From positions 1-6,007 of the forward strand of contig JAUYDU010000052.1 of NCBI GenBank assembly GCA_030691665.1: 6,007 nt of DNA, read 5' to 3'. A model generated the notes under the pieces. It made no database searches, was not told the origin of the DNA, and saw only the letters and a program-made list of their open reading frames with translations. The number at the start of each line of letters is the position of its first letter. The first letter of the stretch is position 1. Of the stretch, positions 1 through 5,783 are shown in pieces. The stretch comes from Chloroflexota bacterium. Lineage in GTDB: Bacteria; Chloroflexota; Dehalococcoidia; SM23-28-2. Position numbers and translations under genes: made by a program.

Positions 1-421
1 CTCCCACATGGACTTCGACCTGGAGCTGGCGAAGCGCCAGTCGGCCGAGAACCCCGTCTACTACGTCCAGTACGCCCACGCCCGCATCGCCGGCATCCTC
101 CTCCACACCGCCGAGCGCGGCATCGACTACGCCCCCGGCGACGTGTCGCTGCTCACCCATCCGGCCGAGCTGGCCCTCATCCGCAAGATGCTGCTTTTGC
201 CGGAGGTGGTGGAGGGGGTGACCCGCACCCTGGAGCCCCACCACCTGCCCCACTACGCCCTCGACCTGGCCACCGTCTTCCACGACTTCTACGAGAAGTG
301 CCGCGTCGTCACCGACGATGTGCCCCTGTCCAAGGCCCGGTTGAAGCTGGTGGCGGCGTGCAAGCTGGCCCTGGCCCGCACGCTGGCCCTCATGGGCGTC
401 CGCGCGCCGGAGCGGATGTAG
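1..421 (+). CDS. argS: Arginyl-tRNA synthetase, C-terminal part (5' end outside window)
   Basis: The reading frame is open from the first bases of the window (codons begin at base 2) and ends at TAG 419-421. It gives about 139 residues of the C-terminal end of class I arginyl-tRNA synthetase, the cytoplasmic enzyme that charges tRNA-Arg with arginine. The fragment begins with the family's DFDLELA stretch, then NPVYYVQYAHARI, which opens the all-helical DALR anticodon-binding domain. The domain runs to the end through LSKARLKLV and the terminal LALMGVRAPERM; most family members also end in an RAPERM-like tail. The HIGH and KMSKS catalytic regions lie upstream of the window. Third codon positions are almost all G or C, as in trpS and unlike the accessory genes that follow. 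The last 13 codons occur again at 1050-1088. No terminator hairpin is visible before the next promoter, which starts 10 bases after the stop. Confidence 0.96.
   Translation, partial: SHMDFDLELAKRQSAENPVYYVQYAHARIAGILLHTAERGIDYAPGDVSLLTHPAELALIRKMLLLPEVVEGVTRTLEPHHLPHYALDLATVFHDFYEKCRVVTDDVPLSKARLKLVAACKLALARTLALMGVRAPERM
383..421 (+). repeat. Direct repeat copy 1: in-frame 3' end of argS
   Basis: These 39 bases encode the last 12 residues and stop of ArgS (LALMGVRAPERM) and recur at 1050-1088 with 36 of 39 identical bases. The offset is 667 bases, the length of the toxin-antitoxin cassette plus one repeat. This copy is the one joined to the functional argS. Confidence 0.9.
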
Positions 422-431
422 GTTTTCAGTA

Positions 432-460
432 TTGACATTTTTCTGTAAATACGCTACATT
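432..460 (+). promoter_or_regulatory. Sigma-70-type promoter of the toxin-antitoxin operon
   Basis: A perfect -35 box TTGACA (432-437) is followed by a 17-base spacer and the -10 box TACATT (455-460, four of six consensus bases). The stretch is AT-rich in an otherwise GC-rich neighbourhood. Transcription would start near 467, about 14 bases before the antitoxin ATG, so the leader would be very short. A good RBS-like GGGGTGA (468-474) lies six bases before the ATG and would sit at the extreme 5' end of the transcript. Confidence 0.75.
444..458 (+). promoter_or_regulatory. Possible autoregulatory operator overlapping the -10 box
   Basis: TGTA (444-447) and TACA (455-458) form inverted arms separated by seven bases, and the right arm lies within the -10 box. 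Ribbon-helix-helix antitoxins usually repress their own promoters by binding short inverted or tandem sites at such places. The arms are only four bases each, so this is suggestive and could be chance. Confidence 0.35.
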
Positions 461-480
461 GGCTACCGGGGTGATGAAGG

Positions 481-705
481 ATGGTCGCTAAGAGGGCAAG
501 ACTGACTATCGACTTGGAGCCTGATGTTCATTCCCGCTTGAAGATTGTGGCCGTCCGCAAACGGACGACGATGCGCCAATACTCTGTGCAAGCTATCGAG
601 CGCCAGTTGGCAGAAGAGCCTGCGGAATACTTGACCGCCGAGGCCGACCCCGTGCTCGCCGAGCTCTGGGATAACGAGGATGACGCAGTCTACGACGACC
701 TATAG
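481..705 (+). CDS. Ribbon-helix-helix antitoxin (MazE-like partner of the MazF toxin)
   Basis: This is a 74-residue protein. Residues 5-12 (RARLTIDL) form the predicted DNA-binding beta strand, followed by helix A (about 14-26), a TT turn (29-30) and helix B (about 31-45), which is the ribbon-helix-helix fold. Residues 54-74 are strongly acidic (nine Asp/Glu in 21) and end in YDDL, typical of the flexible antitoxin tail that wraps and blocks a MazF active site. The ATG at 481 is the first usable start because TGA lies in frame at 475-477; GGGGTGA at 468-474 serves as the RBS. The stop lies inside the toxin gene (26-base overlap). Inferred role: neutralise the toxin and repress the operon. Classical E. 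coli MazE has an AbrB fold, so this pair resembles the Bacillus-type RHH-MazF arrangement more. Confidence 0.85.
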   Translation: MVAKRARLTIDLEPDVHSRLKIVAVRKRTTMRQYSVQAIERQLAEEPAEYLTAEADPVLAELWDNEDDAVYDDL

Positions 706-1033
706 TCGCGGCGACGTGGTGTTTGTCCCCTTCCAGTTTACAGACAGGCCCGTGGCCAAGAACCGGCCGGCCGTCGTCATCAGCTCCGACGCCTATCACA
801 GCAGCCGCCGCGAGGTGATCATCGGCGCCATCACCAGCCGTGTTCGTCAACCTCTGCTGGTGGGCGATCACCTCATCGAGGGGTGGCAGGAATCTGGCCT
901 GGCTAAGCCATCGGTCGCCACAGGTATCATCCGCACTGTCAAGGCGGGTATGATAAGCCGCAGGCTGGGGAGCTTGCCGGAAAAGGACGTGCTGGGCTAC
1001 CAGCGCGCCCTATGTGAAGCTCTCGGCCTGTGA
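680..1033 (+). CDS. MazF/PemK-family endoribonuclease toxin
   Basis: This 117-residue protein matches the MazF/PemK fold along its length. YSRGDVVFVPFQFTD (8-22) is the first strand and loop, NRPAVVIS (28-35) holds the conserved Arg29, and IIGAITS (47-53) holds Thr52. Arg29 and Thr52 align with the catalytic Arg and Thr of Bacillus MazF. VATGIIRTVKAGMISRRLG (79-97) is the usual dimer-interface region and LPEKDVLGYQRALCEALGL the final helix. Such toxins cut single-stranded mRNA at short sequence motifs and arrest growth when freed from the antitoxin. The start at 680 lies within the antitoxin gene with GAGG immediately before it, too close for an independent ribosome site, so translation is probably coupled. 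Length and residues look intact, and cleavage specificity cannot be read from the sequence. The frame stays open after the TGA until 1190. Confidence 0.92.
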   Translation: MTQSTTTYSRGDVVFVPFQFTDRPVAKNRPAVVISSDAYHSSRREVIIGAITSRVRQPLLVGDHLIEGWQESGLAKPSVATGIIRTVKAGMISRRLGSLPEKDVLGYQRALCEALGL

Positions 1034-1049
1034 TGGCCGCCGGCCGGCC

Positions 1050-1088
1050 CTGGCCCTCATGGGGGTGCGGGCGCCGGAGCGGATGTAG
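1050..1088 (+). pseudogene. Direct repeat copy 2: orphan 3' end of argS (13-codon remnant)
   Basis: These 39 bases encode the same LALMGVRAPERM plus TAG as the end of argS but have no argS body upstream; the preceding bases are the end of the toxin gene and a short GC-rich join (1034-1049). Three positions differ from 383-421 (1064, 1067 and 1070, C to G). Each is a third codon position and synonymous (Gly, Val, Arg). That pattern indicates the two copies separated while both were functional argS ends, rather than arising by a recent tandem copying error. It is probably either the original host gene end displaced by the incoming cassette, or an end carried in from a relative. Confidence 0.85.
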
Positions 1089-1090
1089 CT

Positions 1091-1192
1091 ATGCAAGAGC
1101 AGCGGTCCACTGCCGACTACGGCGGCTCCCGGGACGAGAGCGAGGAGGCCATGCGGCGCACCGGGCGGTTTCCGGAGCGCCGCCATAGATGA
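1091..1192 (+). CDS. Possible 33-codon ORF, hypothetical
   Basis: An ATG two bases after the orphan argS stop opens a 33-codon frame ending at TGA 1190-1192. The product is hydrophilic and rich in Arg, Glu and Ser, with no recognisable domain, membrane segment or signal peptide. A GGAG at 1076-1079 is 11 bases upstream, which is rather far. Its stop overlaps the GAGG ribosome site of the next gene, so it could act as a coupling leader peptide, or be a chance frame in GC-rich DNA. It is in the same frame as the upstream toxin. I do not recognise it, and it may be non-coding leftover of the original argS downstream region. Confidence 0.15.
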   Translation: MQEQRSTADYGGSRDESEEAMRRTGRFPERRHR

Positions 1193-1202
1193 GGCCAAGC
1201 CG

Positions 1203-4200
1203 ATGGATCGCGAAAGCCTCGAGCGGGAGTTGCGCGGCGCTCTAGAGGAGGAGATAGCCTACCTTCAGAGGACACAGGCCGAGCGCACCACCTCCGCTGT
1301 CGGCGGGACGCGCTTGCGGGAGGCGGCGGGCTGGATCCTGTATGATTTCCTCCTAGAGCGAGACTTTTTGATCCCCGACGATTCCAGGGTTGTCGCTCGG
1401 ATCGGCAATGAGCGGCTGAGCGCTTTAGTTATCTCCATCCGAGGTATGGAACTAACCCTCGGGCTGCAGCGCGACCTCGGCCCGAATATCCCCCGCGTCG
1501 AGATCTCGGTGGATTCCACGGCGGTGCTAGAGAGCATCCTGGCCAGACTCCGGGATCCGGCGCTATCCACTCTAAGTGATAGGCTTGCGCAAATGGTTTT
1601 CGGCCTAGCGAATGCCCGCCTCTCTCGAACGGAAGTGGACTCGAAAATCGTTCTTGATCCGGACCAGCGGGACGCGCTGGAACGGGCCGTAGGAAGCGAG
1701 ATTCAGTTCATTTGGGGGCCGCCAGGAACCGGCAAGACCCGGACCCTCGCAGCGTTGTGCGAGGTTCTGGTGGAGCGTGGGGAATCAGTCTTGCTCGCCT
1801 CTCATACCAATATTGCCGTCGACGAGGCGATTCTCAGGGCTGCGGGCGAGGGAGGCCCACTCTACGAGACACCCGCCTACCTTGATGGAAAGCTGCTCCG
1901 GTATGGTACCACCAGCCACCCCGATCTGGCGCGGATCGAGAAACTGCAGGCGGAAGAGGTGGCACGACGACTCGGTGCCGACCTCGAGTCGCGCCTAGCG
2001 CAGATTTCGCAACAATTGGCTGTCAACTCGGAAGCCCGCCAGCAACTTCAGCAGGTGCTTTCGGCCTGGGCGAATGCGGAACGCGCCGCCGAGGAGGCAG
2101 AGAGCAGGGAGCGGGCACTAGCAGGCGCAGTGGCTGCCCTATCTAAACGCCGCGACGAGTATCGCGATGCCAGCGAGGCGCTTCTCCGGGCGCAGGAAGA
2201 GCTTGAACGAGTTCTGAATCCACGCGGCTTGCGAAGGATTTTCAGGAAGAATCCTGCCCCGTTTCAGGCGGCGGTGGGTGTTGCGGCTCAGCAGAAGAGC
2301 CGAGCCGAGAAGGCCCTCAGTGCTGCCGAGGCCCACGAAAAGAAAAACAGAGACACCGCCCACACTGCTCGACTGAAGGCCCAGTGGTTGGCCGCTCTCC
2401 CAAAGCTGACGCGAGAAGAAGCGCAACGCCAGGATGACGACTTGGCTAAGGAGTCTAGACAGCTCGAGGAGGAGCGCACTCGGATCCAAGATGAGCTGTC
2501 GGGCCTTCTGAAAAGAGTGATTGACCACGCGACGTTTATCGCCTCAACGCTGACGCGAGCTGCGATCGACGAGAACCTGTGCAGACGAACCTTCGAGAAC
2601 GTCATCATCGACGAGGCCAGCATGGCACCGTTGCCCCTCGTGTATCTCGTCAGCCTAACGGCCCAGAAGAGAGTGATCTTGGTTGGCGACTTTGAACAGC
2701 TTCCGCCAATAGTGCAGTCCGATACCGAACTGGCCAAAAAGTGGCTCGGTCGTGACATCTTTGAGCAAGCTGGCGTAGCTGAACCAGACTTGCCCGATAA
2801 CAAGCGCGATCTGCGCGTCGACCTATGGACTCAGCATCGAATGGCTCCCAAGATCCGACAGTTTGCCAGCGACAACTTTTACGGTGGAAGACTGAGGGAT
2901 GGCTTCAGCGAAGAACGCCAGGGTGACATTCTGTGGGGGAAACGCACCCCCACTGGTAGGCAGGTCTCCATGGTGGATACGACTTCCCTCGGTGCATGGT
3001 CACAGCGATCACCCGGCGTTCGGCCCTCTAAGTTCAACGTCTATTCCGCATTGGTGGCTGTTGATCTGGCGGGGACATTGCTAGAAGGATCTCAGATCGG
3101 CGACGCCGCGTCCGACAAGCGTCCCATAGGGATCATTACTCCCTACCGCGCTCAGGCAAATCTTCTCAGGGTCCTCCTTGAAGAGAGGAACCGCCTCGAC
3201 CTCGTGAGGTCTGGTACTATCCACAGCTTTCAAGGTTCAGAGAACGATGTCATCATTCTCGACTACGTGGAAGATGAACCCAACTGGAAAGCTGGGCGTC
3301 TCTTGCTGACCGAGGGCCAGGGCCGCAGGTTGATAAACGTTGCGGTCACCCGAGCCAAGCATCGGCTGTTTGTCCTAGGTAGCCGCGCCCACGTCCGCAA
3401 GCACCTGAAGCGCTCCCCCCTCTGGGATCTGGTCGAATACGCAGCCGAGACTGACATCATCGCCGCAGAGGATTTCCTCAGAGCCGACTTTCACCGCTCT
3501 GTCGCGGATGCCAATGCCCGGATCCGCCACGGAGAAGTCTCCGACCTGGACACCAACCACCTTCGGGTTTGCAGCGAACGCGACTTCTTCGCAGCTCTGG
3601 ATTATGACCTCTCCCGGGCGAAGTCACGTGTCGTCATCTTCGCCCCCTTCTTGGGGCGTCGAGTTGAGGAGGTGGTGCCGAGGCTCAGAGATTGTATCGA
3701 GCGGGGCGTGGACGTGTACGTCGTCACTCGGCCGTCAGCCGATTGCGAGGCAGCGAACCTACGGTCGTGGTACGAGACCGTCCATCAACGGCTTGAGCGG
3801 TTCGGTGTGAAGCTGGTGTTCTTCCGCATGATGCACCAGAAGCTCGTCTTCATCGAGGACCGCCTCCTATACGTTGGCGGCCTTAATCCGCTGTCCCACG
3901 TCGATACGGCCGAGATCATGGACCGCTGGGACTCCAAGGCTGTAGCGGATGCTCACGCCGAGCAAGTTCGTCTGAAAGACCTGCTCAGCATGTGGTTGGA
4001 TCCAGATGACCCAGCGATGCGCACGTGTCCAATCCATGAGGCTCCCTTGCTCGTCGTAGCCCCGGTAACCTACCAGGCCTACGATCCAATGTTTTGGGGC
4101 TGTACGAAATATCCGGACTGCAAATACAGGCGGCGTTTCTCGTATGGGCCTCGCCGGTCTGGGAATCGAGTCTGCGATAAGTGTGAGACGCCGATGCGCG

Positions 4201-4658
4201 TTGAGCAAAAGCCTTCTGGCGACTGGTGGGTTTGCAGCCGTTGTAGGGCGAGGCGGAAGGTTCAGGAGGGCGAGGGTGGCCAGCTCAGGCTTCTGGCACG
4301 GGGGCAGGAACGGCCGGCGAGGAAGCTGGCGGGCACTCCTGGTGTCGATGTCCAGCCCCAGGCGGCCGACGAGAGAACACCAGCAGAATCGGATGCGGCT
4401 GCTTCAGACCAGCATAGGGCGGGATCGCTGGGCGAGCACATCGTCCCGCTGCAGGATGAGGGGAAGGAGCAGACAGGAGGGCTTGTGGCCCTGCTTCGTT
4501 CCCGAGGTCTCGAAGTGATCGACGAGCGGCCCCGTGGTGGCTTCCTCTGGGTCGTCGGTGGGAAAGAACTTTACCCGTTCCTTTCACCGCGAGGCTTCGT
4601 CTGGGGACCTAGAGGAGCGCCGGCGACGGGGAATCGGGCTGGTTGGCACCTCCAGTGA
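1203..4658 (+). CDS. SF1 (UPF1/COG1112-like) helicase fused to PLD nuclease and zinc ribbons; candidate type II Mokosh (MkoC-like) defence protein
   Basis: This 1151-residue soluble protein has an N-terminal UPF1-like accessory region (about 1-125), then SF1 helicase motifs. These are Walker A GPPGTGKT (172-179), motif Ia SHTNIAVDEA (200-209), Walker B IIDEAS (468-473), motif III GDFEQLPP (495-502), QHRM (544-547), motif V TIHSFQGSE (672-680) and motif VI NVAVTRAKHR (712-721). A charged coiled-coil stalk (about 245-435) separates motifs Ia and II. Residues about 788-930 are a single phospholipase-D half with HQK (878-880) and GGLN (892-895). C942/H945/C967/C973 and C991/C994/C1011/C1014 are topoisomerase-like zinc modules. 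A polar linker leads to a small terminal domain (about 1091-1151). GAGG at 1191-1194, eight bases upstream, supports the start. Helicase plus PLD in one chain is the published design of type II Mokosh anti-phage systems, so defence against phage nucleic acid is the inferred role. No separate promoter is evident. The alternative is a general COG1112 RNA/DNA-processing helicase. Confidence 0.9.
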   Translation: MDRESLERELRGALEEEIAYLQRTQAERTTSAVGGTRLREAAGWILYDFLLERDFLIPDDSRVVARIGNERLSALVISIRGMELTLGLQRDLGPNIPRVEISVDSTAVLESILARLRDPALSTLSDRLAQMVFGLANARLSRTEVDSKIVLDPDQRDALERAVGSEIQFIWGPPGTGKTRTLAALCEVLVERGESVLLASHTNIAVDEAILRAAGEGGPLYETPAYLDGKLLRYGTTSHPDLARIEKLQAEEVARRLGADLESRLAQISQQLAVNSEARQQLQQVLSAWANAERAAEEAESRERALAGAVAALSKRRDEYRDASEALLRAQEELERVLNPRGLRRIFRKNPAPFQAAVGVAAQQKSRAEKALSAAEAHEKKNRDTAHTARLKAQWLAALPKLTREEAQRQDDDLAKESRQLEEERTRIQDELSGLLKRVIDHATFIASTLTRAAIDENLCRRTFENVIIDEASMAPLPLVYLVSLTAQKRVILVGDFEQLPPIVQSDTELAKKWLGRDIFEQAGVAEPDLPDNKRDLRVDLWTQHRMAPKIRQFASDNFYGGRLRDGFSEERQGDILWGKRTPTGRQVSMVDTTSLGAWSQRSPGVRPSKFNVYSALVAVDLAGTLLEGSQIGDAASDKRPIGIITPYRAQANLLRVLLEERNRLDLVRSGTIHSFQGSENDVIILDYVEDEPNWKAGRLLLTEGQGRRLINVAVTRAKHRLFVLGSRAHVRKHLKRSPLWDLVEYAAETDIIAAEDFLRADFHRSVADANARIRHGEVSDLDTNHLRVCSERDFFAALDYDLSRAKSRVVIFAPFLGRRVEEVVPRLRDCIERGVDVYVVTRPSADCEAANLRSWYETVHQRLERFGVKLVFFRMMHQKLVFIEDRLLYVGGLNPLSHVDTAEIMDRWDSKAVADAHAEQVRLKDLLSMWLDPDDPAMRTCPIHEAPLLVVAPVTYQAYDPMFWGCTKYPDCKYRRRFSYGPRRSGNRVCDKCETPMRVEQKPSGDWWVCSRCRARRKVQEGEGGQLRLLARGQERPARKLAGTPGVDVQPQAADERTPAESDAAASDQHRAGSLGEHIVPLQDEGKEQTGGLVALLRSRGLEVIDERPRGGFLWVVGGKELYPFLSPRGFVWGPRGAPATGNRAGWHLQ

Positions 4659-4723
4659 TGCAACCCGGACCCCCATCCCGCCCAGGTTCCTACCTCCTAT
4701 TCCCCATCCCCTCGCTCCTGTGC

Positions 4724-4729
4724 TACCAT
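4724..4729 (+). promoter_or_regulatory. trpS: Possible extended -10 promoter element for trpS
   Basis: TACCAT (four of six consensus bases) is preceded directly by TGC (4721-4723), the extended -10 pattern. The best -35 at 17-base spacing (4701-4706) matches only three of six bases. A start near 4736 would give a leader of about 55 bases containing the repeat hairpin. This is weak evidence, but the helicase gene ends at 4658 and trpS would need its own start if the block was inserted. Confidence 0.3.
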
Positions 4730-4750
4730 CCACCTAGTCCCATGACCAAT

Positions 4751-4797
4751 GGTTCGACAGGCTCACCATGAGCGGTTCGATAGGCTCACCATGAAGC
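4751..4797 (+). repeat. Two-unit 23-base tandem repeat of a dispersed repeat family, spanning the trpS start
   Basis: Unit 1 (from 4751) and unit 2 (from 4774) share a 21-base core with one mismatch (C at 4758 versus T at 4781) at a period of 23. The core, beginning GGTTCGACAGGCTCACC, is one I recall as a widespread intergenic repeat in many bacterial genomes, whose translations (VRQAHHE one way, VSLSNH the other) often appear as false protein ends. In unit 1, GCTCA (4761-4765) and TGAGC (4769-4773) can pair across a three-base loop, with a further TCGA/TCGA pairing outside (4754-4757 and 4777-4780) after an internal loop. Unit 2 has an extra A that breaks the inner stem, and its ATG (4791) serves as the trpS start. 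Confidence 0.8.
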
Positions 4798-5783
4798 GTG
4801 GTCGCGTCTTCTCCGGCATCCGCTGCACCAGCGGGCAGCACATCGGCAACTACCTGGGGGCCATGGTCAACTACGTGGCCCTCCAGGAGGACTACGACTG
4901 CATCTACTCCATCGTCGATATCCACAGCCTCACCACCCTGGAGGAGACCGACCGCCTGCGCCAGAACGTCCTGGAGACCGCCCTCGACCTGCTGGCCGCC
5001 GGCATCGACCCCCAGCGCAGCATCCTCTACGTCCAGTCGCACGTGCCGGAGGTGGTGGAGCTGGCCACCCTCCTGGGCATGGTCACCCCCCTGGGCTGGC
5101 TCACCCGCGTCCCTACCTTCAAGGAGAAGGTGCGGATGCACCCCGACAACGTGAACTACGGCCTGGTGGGCTACCCGGTCCTGATGACCGCCGACATCAT
5201 CCTGTACAAGGCGGACACGGTGCCCGTCGGCGAGGACCAGCTCCCCCACCTGGAGCTGGCGCGGGAGATCGCCCGCCGCTTCAATCGCCTGTTCGGCGAC
5301 ACCTTCCCCGAGCCCCAGGGCAAGCTCAGCCAGGCGCCGATGATCCTGGGCCTGGACGGCGTCAACAAGATGAGCAAGAGCCTGAACAACGACATCCCCC
5401 TGGCGGCCACGCCCGAGGAGACGGAGCGGCGGGTGATGACCGCGGTCACCGACCCCCAGCGCACCCATCGCCACATCCCCGGCCGGCCAGAGGTCTGCAA
5501 CGTCTACAGCCTCCATCGCTTCTTCAACCCGGACCAGGTAGAGGTTGTCTACGGGGAGTGCACTACGGCCAAGCGGGGCTGCGTGGAGTGCAAGAAGCAA
5601 CTGGCCGAGGGGATCAACCGCGCCCTGGCTCCCTTCCGCCAGCGGCGGGCCGAGCTGGCCGCTCGCTCCGACTACGTCGAAGGCGTGCTGGCCGACGGGG
5701 CCGCTCGCGCCAGCGTCATCGCCCGCGAGACTCTGGTGGAGGCGCGGGACAGGATAGGGCTGCCGGCGCCCTATGCCCACTGA
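4791..5783 (+). CDS. trpS: Tryptophanyl-tRNA synthetase with a probable 4Fe-4S cluster site
   Basis: This 330-residue class I synthetase activates tryptophan with ATP and charges tRNA-Trp in the cytoplasm. The HIGH-type motif is HIGN (17-20), VPVGEDQ (144-150) is the family's conserved block and KMSKS (193-197) the second ATP-loop motif; length is normal. Cys236, Cys257, Cys264 and Cys267 near the anticodon-binding region match the Thermotoga maritima TrpRS cluster motif (C-x22-C-x6-C-x2-C), with 20 rather than 22 residues in the first gap. The start at 4791 is chosen because family homology begins there (RVFSG). An in-frame ATG at 4749 would add 14 residues that are purely translated repeat. 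Only a weak TAGG (4781-4784) precedes the start. The usual Pro-Thr-Gly before the HIGH motif is Cys-Thr-Ser here. The next gene starts inside its last codons. Confidence 0.95.
   Translation: MKRGRVFSGIRCTSGQHIGNYLGAMVNYVALQEDYDCIYSIVDIHSLTTLEETDRLRQNVLETALDLLAAGIDPQRSILYVQSHVPEVVELATLLGMVTPLGWLTRVPTFKEKVRMHPDNVNYGLVGYPVLMTADIILYKADTVPVGEDQLPHLELAREIARRFNRLFGDTFPEPQGKLSQAPMILGLDGVNKMSKSLNNDIPLAATPEETERRVMTAVTDPQRTHRHIPGRPEVCNVYSLHRFFNPDQVEVVYGECTTAKRGCVECKKQLAEGINRALAPFRQRRAELAARSDYVEGVLADGAARASVIARETLVEARDRIGLPAPYAH

Noticed and set aside
471..491. GTG/ATG starts at 471 and 474 for the antitoxin
   Set aside because: That frame reaches TAA at 489 after six codons; the 481 frame encodes the antitoxin.
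1010..1198. A 62-codon minus-strand frame over the toxin-helicase join
   Set aside because: No ribosome site or recognisable domain, and it covers the antisense of the argS remnant; a chance frame in GC-rich DNA.
2139..2803. Overlapping minus-strand frames within the helicase gene
   Set aside because: They lie opposite conserved helicase motifs and the coiled coil, so they are shadows of that gene.
4144..4587. Alternative plus and minus frames over the C-terminal linker of the helicase, as a hint of a frameshift
   Set aside because: The main frame continues through both zinc modules and a recognisable terminal module to a stop at 4656-4658, so no frameshift is needed.
4641..4665. Possible terminator after the helicase gene (GGTTG pairing with CAACC)
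   Set aside because: Only a five-base stem with a 15-base loop, starting inside the coding region, and no T-run follows.
4749..4790. N-terminal extension of TrpRS from the upstream ATG
   Set aside because: The 14 residues are translation of the dispersed repeat, and family homology starts at the ATG at 4791.
4734..5780. A 348-codon open frame on the minus strand opposite trpS
   Set aside because: It is the antisense of a clear trpS in very GC-rich DNA; its composition is Gly/Asp/His/Val-rich without any domain, and its N-terminus is translated repeat.
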